This document shows positions 6,870 through 8,145 of a DNA stretch of 8,145 bases, one piece after another. The notes under the pieces were generated by a model. That model was not told the DNA's origin. It did not search any database and was given only the letters and a program-made list of their open reading frames with translations. The position numbers and the translations under genes are program-made. The first letter of the stretch is position 1; every line of letters starts with the position of its first letter. The stretch spans positions 1 to 8,145 of the forward strand of contig CAMBOZ010000052.1 in assembly GCA_945869505.1 (NCBI GenBank). The letters run 5' to 3'. This DNA comes from Bifidobacterium breve (lineage in GTDB: Bacteria > Actinomycetota > Actinomycetes > Nanopelagicales > Nanopelagicaceae).

Positions 6870-7181
6870 ATGAGCCCACGCCGCAATTTTCCAAAGGGTC
6901 GTCGGCCAAAAACTGAAGACCGAGATATCTCAACTTCAAATCAAACAGTTGAAGAGCATGCAGATGGCGATTTTATTGTTCGCAAGATCACGGGTTCTAG
7001 TTCAAATAAACCTTATCGTTGTCCAGGTTGCGATCAAGTAATACCAATGGCAACGCCGCACACTGTTGCGTGGATGATCGACGATGAAGATAACCGACGA
7101 CATTGGCATAACGCATGCTGGGCAAAACGTAATGAACGCAAACCAAGAACTGAGCGCACTAGAAATGCGCCACGCTTTTAA
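6870..7181 (+). CDS. Small Arg-rich Cys/His (putative zinc-binding) protein conserved in Actinobacteria
   Basis: A 103-residue protein resembling an actinobacterial family usually annotated as hypothetical or 'ATP/GTP-binding protein', although no P-loop is present. It has a basic N-terminal tail (MSPRRNFPKGRRPK), an acidic/Gln stretch (QTVEEHADGDFIVRKITGS), a core YRCPGCDQVIPMATPHTVAW followed by NRRHWHNACW, and a basic C-terminal tail rich in Arg. C51, C54, H80 and C83 make a CX2CX25HX2C set that could bind one zinc ion; H64 and H78 are further candidates. The basic tails suggest contact with nucleic acid, which is inference. The ATG at 6870 is preferred because the family-like sequence starts there and the upstream in-frame stretch overlaps the divergent exporter gene. 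No strong Shine-Dalgarno is seen. The gene converges on the aldehyde dehydrogenase with a 10-bp gap. Confidence 0.85.
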   Translation: MSPRRNFPKGRRPKTEDRDISTSNQTVEEHADGDFIVRKITGSSSNKPYRCPGCDQVIPMATPHTVAWMIDDEDNRRHWHNACWAKRNERKPRTERTRNAPRF

Positions 7182-7191
7182 AAGCTAGTCC

Positions 7192-8145
7192 CTAACCTAG
7201 TCGGCCGTTTAACAAACGCGTCAAAGTAACAATTAATTTATCGTTGCCCTTTGTGCGTTTAAAACTTGTGAAGGCAATTGGCAGTTGGAATCGTGCGCGA
7301 ACAACTGTGCGTGGATAGGTAAATTCAAGAATTCCCTCTGGACCGTGGATGCGGCCATAACCACTGTCTTTTACTCCACCAAATGGCACAGATGCGATTG
7401 CAGCAAATGAAATTGTTGAATTAATTGCAACCATTCCGCAATGAAGTTGGCGCGCGATTTTCTTACCTTGGCGCCTTGACCAGATAGATGAACCAAGTCC
7501 ATAACGTGAAGCATTTGATAAAGCGATCGCTTCATCCATTGATTTCACGCGATTAATTGCAATTGTGGGACCAAAGGTCTCCTCAAGCATCGCCGTTGAA
7601 TTCTCTGGGACATCAAGCAAGATAACTGGCTCGACAAATGGCGCTTTGACGGAATCAGATCCACCGAGTGCCACCTTTGCGCCTTTGGCAATTGCATCAT
7701 CGATATGGCCCTGAATTACTTTTATCTGCGATGGCATTGTCGCCGGACCGTAATTACCAACCCCAGGTGCACCAGGATGAATCGTGCGAGCAACCTTTAG
7801 CGCCTCTTCAATGAATTGATCTGCAACGCTCTCGTGTACATAAACACGTTCTGCTCCGATACAAGTTTGTCCAGCGTTAGACATCGCTGACCAAATCGTG
7901 GCATCGGCTGCGCGTTTGATATCGGCATCTTCAGCAACGATTACTGGATCTTTACCACCGCATTCGAGAACAACAGGCGTCATTGTGGTTGCACACGATG
8001 CTGCAACCAACTTTGCGGTGCGGGTTGATCCAGTGAATGCCAATTTATCTACACCGCTTTCACAAAGGTCTTTACCTGTTGCTCCAAGACCTGTGATGCA
8101 AGTGAAAATATCTGCAAAAGGTGCAACTTCAGCAAAAGTTGTTGC
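7192..8145 (-). CDS. NAD(P)-dependent aldehyde dehydrogenase, N-terminus outside window (possibly succinate-semialdehyde-type)
   Basis: Oxidises an aldehyde to the carboxylic acid with NAD(P)+. The frame stays open to the window edge, giving 317 C-terminal residues; with the usual family length near 480-520, about a third is missing, including most of the Rossmann domain. Motifs in order: LAFTGSTRTAKLV (cofactor-binding GSTxT), VVLECGGKDP with the general-base Glu (codon 7965-7963), SNAGQTCIGAERVYV with the catalytic Cys (codon 7863-7861), MLEETFGPTIAI, SRYGLGSSIWS and VPFGGVKDSGYGRIHGPEG. The glutamate motif has Cys where ELGGK usually has Leu. The C-terminal 40 residues after YPRTVVRARFQLP are less typical. 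The TTG codon at 8043 falls inside the conserved LAFTGS motif and is not a start. Substrate is uncertain; succinate semialdehyde is a guess from general resemblance to actinobacterial GabD2-like enzymes. Confidence 0.93.
   Translation of the reverse strand, partial: ATTFAEVAPFADIFTCITGLGATGKDLCESGVDKLAFTGSTRTAKLVAASCATTMTPVVLECGGKDPVIVAEDADIKRAADATIWSAMSNAGQTCIGAERVYVHESVADQFIEEALKVARTIHPGAPGVGNYGPATMPSQIKVIQGHIDDAIAKGAKVALGGSDSVKAPFVEPVILLDVPENSTAMLEETFGPTIAINRVKSMDEAIALSNASRYGLGSSIWSRRQGKKIARQLHCGMVAINSTISFAAIASVPFGGVKDSGYGRIHGPEGILEFTYPRTVVRARFQLPIAFTSFKRTKGNDKLIVTLTRLLNGRLG

Noticed and set aside
7174..7185. Perfect palindrome GCTTTTAAAAGC at the end of the Cys/His protein gene
   Set aside because: As RNA it would give a very AT-rich stem without a T-tract; too weak for a terminator and easily formed by chance around a TAA stop.
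8041..8043. TTG at 8043 as the start of the aldehyde dehydrogenase
   Set aside because: It is the Leu of the conserved LAFTGS motif, and the frame continues with dehydrogenase-like sequence to the window edge.

Overview
The window looks like chromosomal DNA of a streamlined, moderate-GC actinobacterium, plausibly a freshwater acI/Nanopelagicales-type lineage. The inference rests on four points: an actinobacterial-style MurA with Asp at the usual catalytic Cys; a small Arg-rich Cys/His protein that resembles a conserved actinobacterial hypothetical family; the ATP synthase / MurA / PduO-type adenosyltransferase neighbourhood known from Mycobacterium; and a base composition that by eye is far below that of Streptomyces or Mycobacterium. 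No rRNA or marker beyond these proteins is present, so the lineage is inference.

Layout. Positions 1-1386 (+) hold the end of the F1Fo ATP synthase operon: atpD without its N-terminus, then a very short atpC. Convergent to it, with 2 bp between the stop codons, is a minus-strand pair, murA (3580 to 2306) then glpX (2300 to 1389). Divergent from murA, across 28 bp, is a PduO-type cob(I)alamin adenosyltransferase (3609-4181, +). Its stop codon overlaps the stop of a minus-strand gene at 4178. From 6822 down to 4178 (minus) lies a tightly packed four-gene set: ABC-2 exporter ATPase, ABC-2 permease, a secreted Lys/Pro-repeat protein and a small one-helix membrane protein. All junctions overlap or lie within 2 bp. 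Divergent from that set is a 103-residue Cys/His protein (6870-7181, +). The window ends with the C-terminal two thirds of an aldehyde dehydrogenase (7192-8145, minus).

The genome is very compact. The longest intergenic stretch is the 47 bp between the exporter ATPase and the Cys/His protein, and no stretch over 300 bases lacks a gene. I see no tRNA, rRNA, CRISPR array, insertion sequence or phage gene.

Functionally, most genes are housekeeping: ATP synthesis, gluconeogenesis, the first committed step of peptidoglycan synthesis and adenosylcobalamin formation. The parts most worth attention are the exporter/secreted-protein operon, the epsilon subunit lacking its C-terminal helices next to a slightly shortened GlpX at one convergent junction, the Cys-to-Asp MurA, and the Cys/His protein with a CX2CX25HX2C arrangement.
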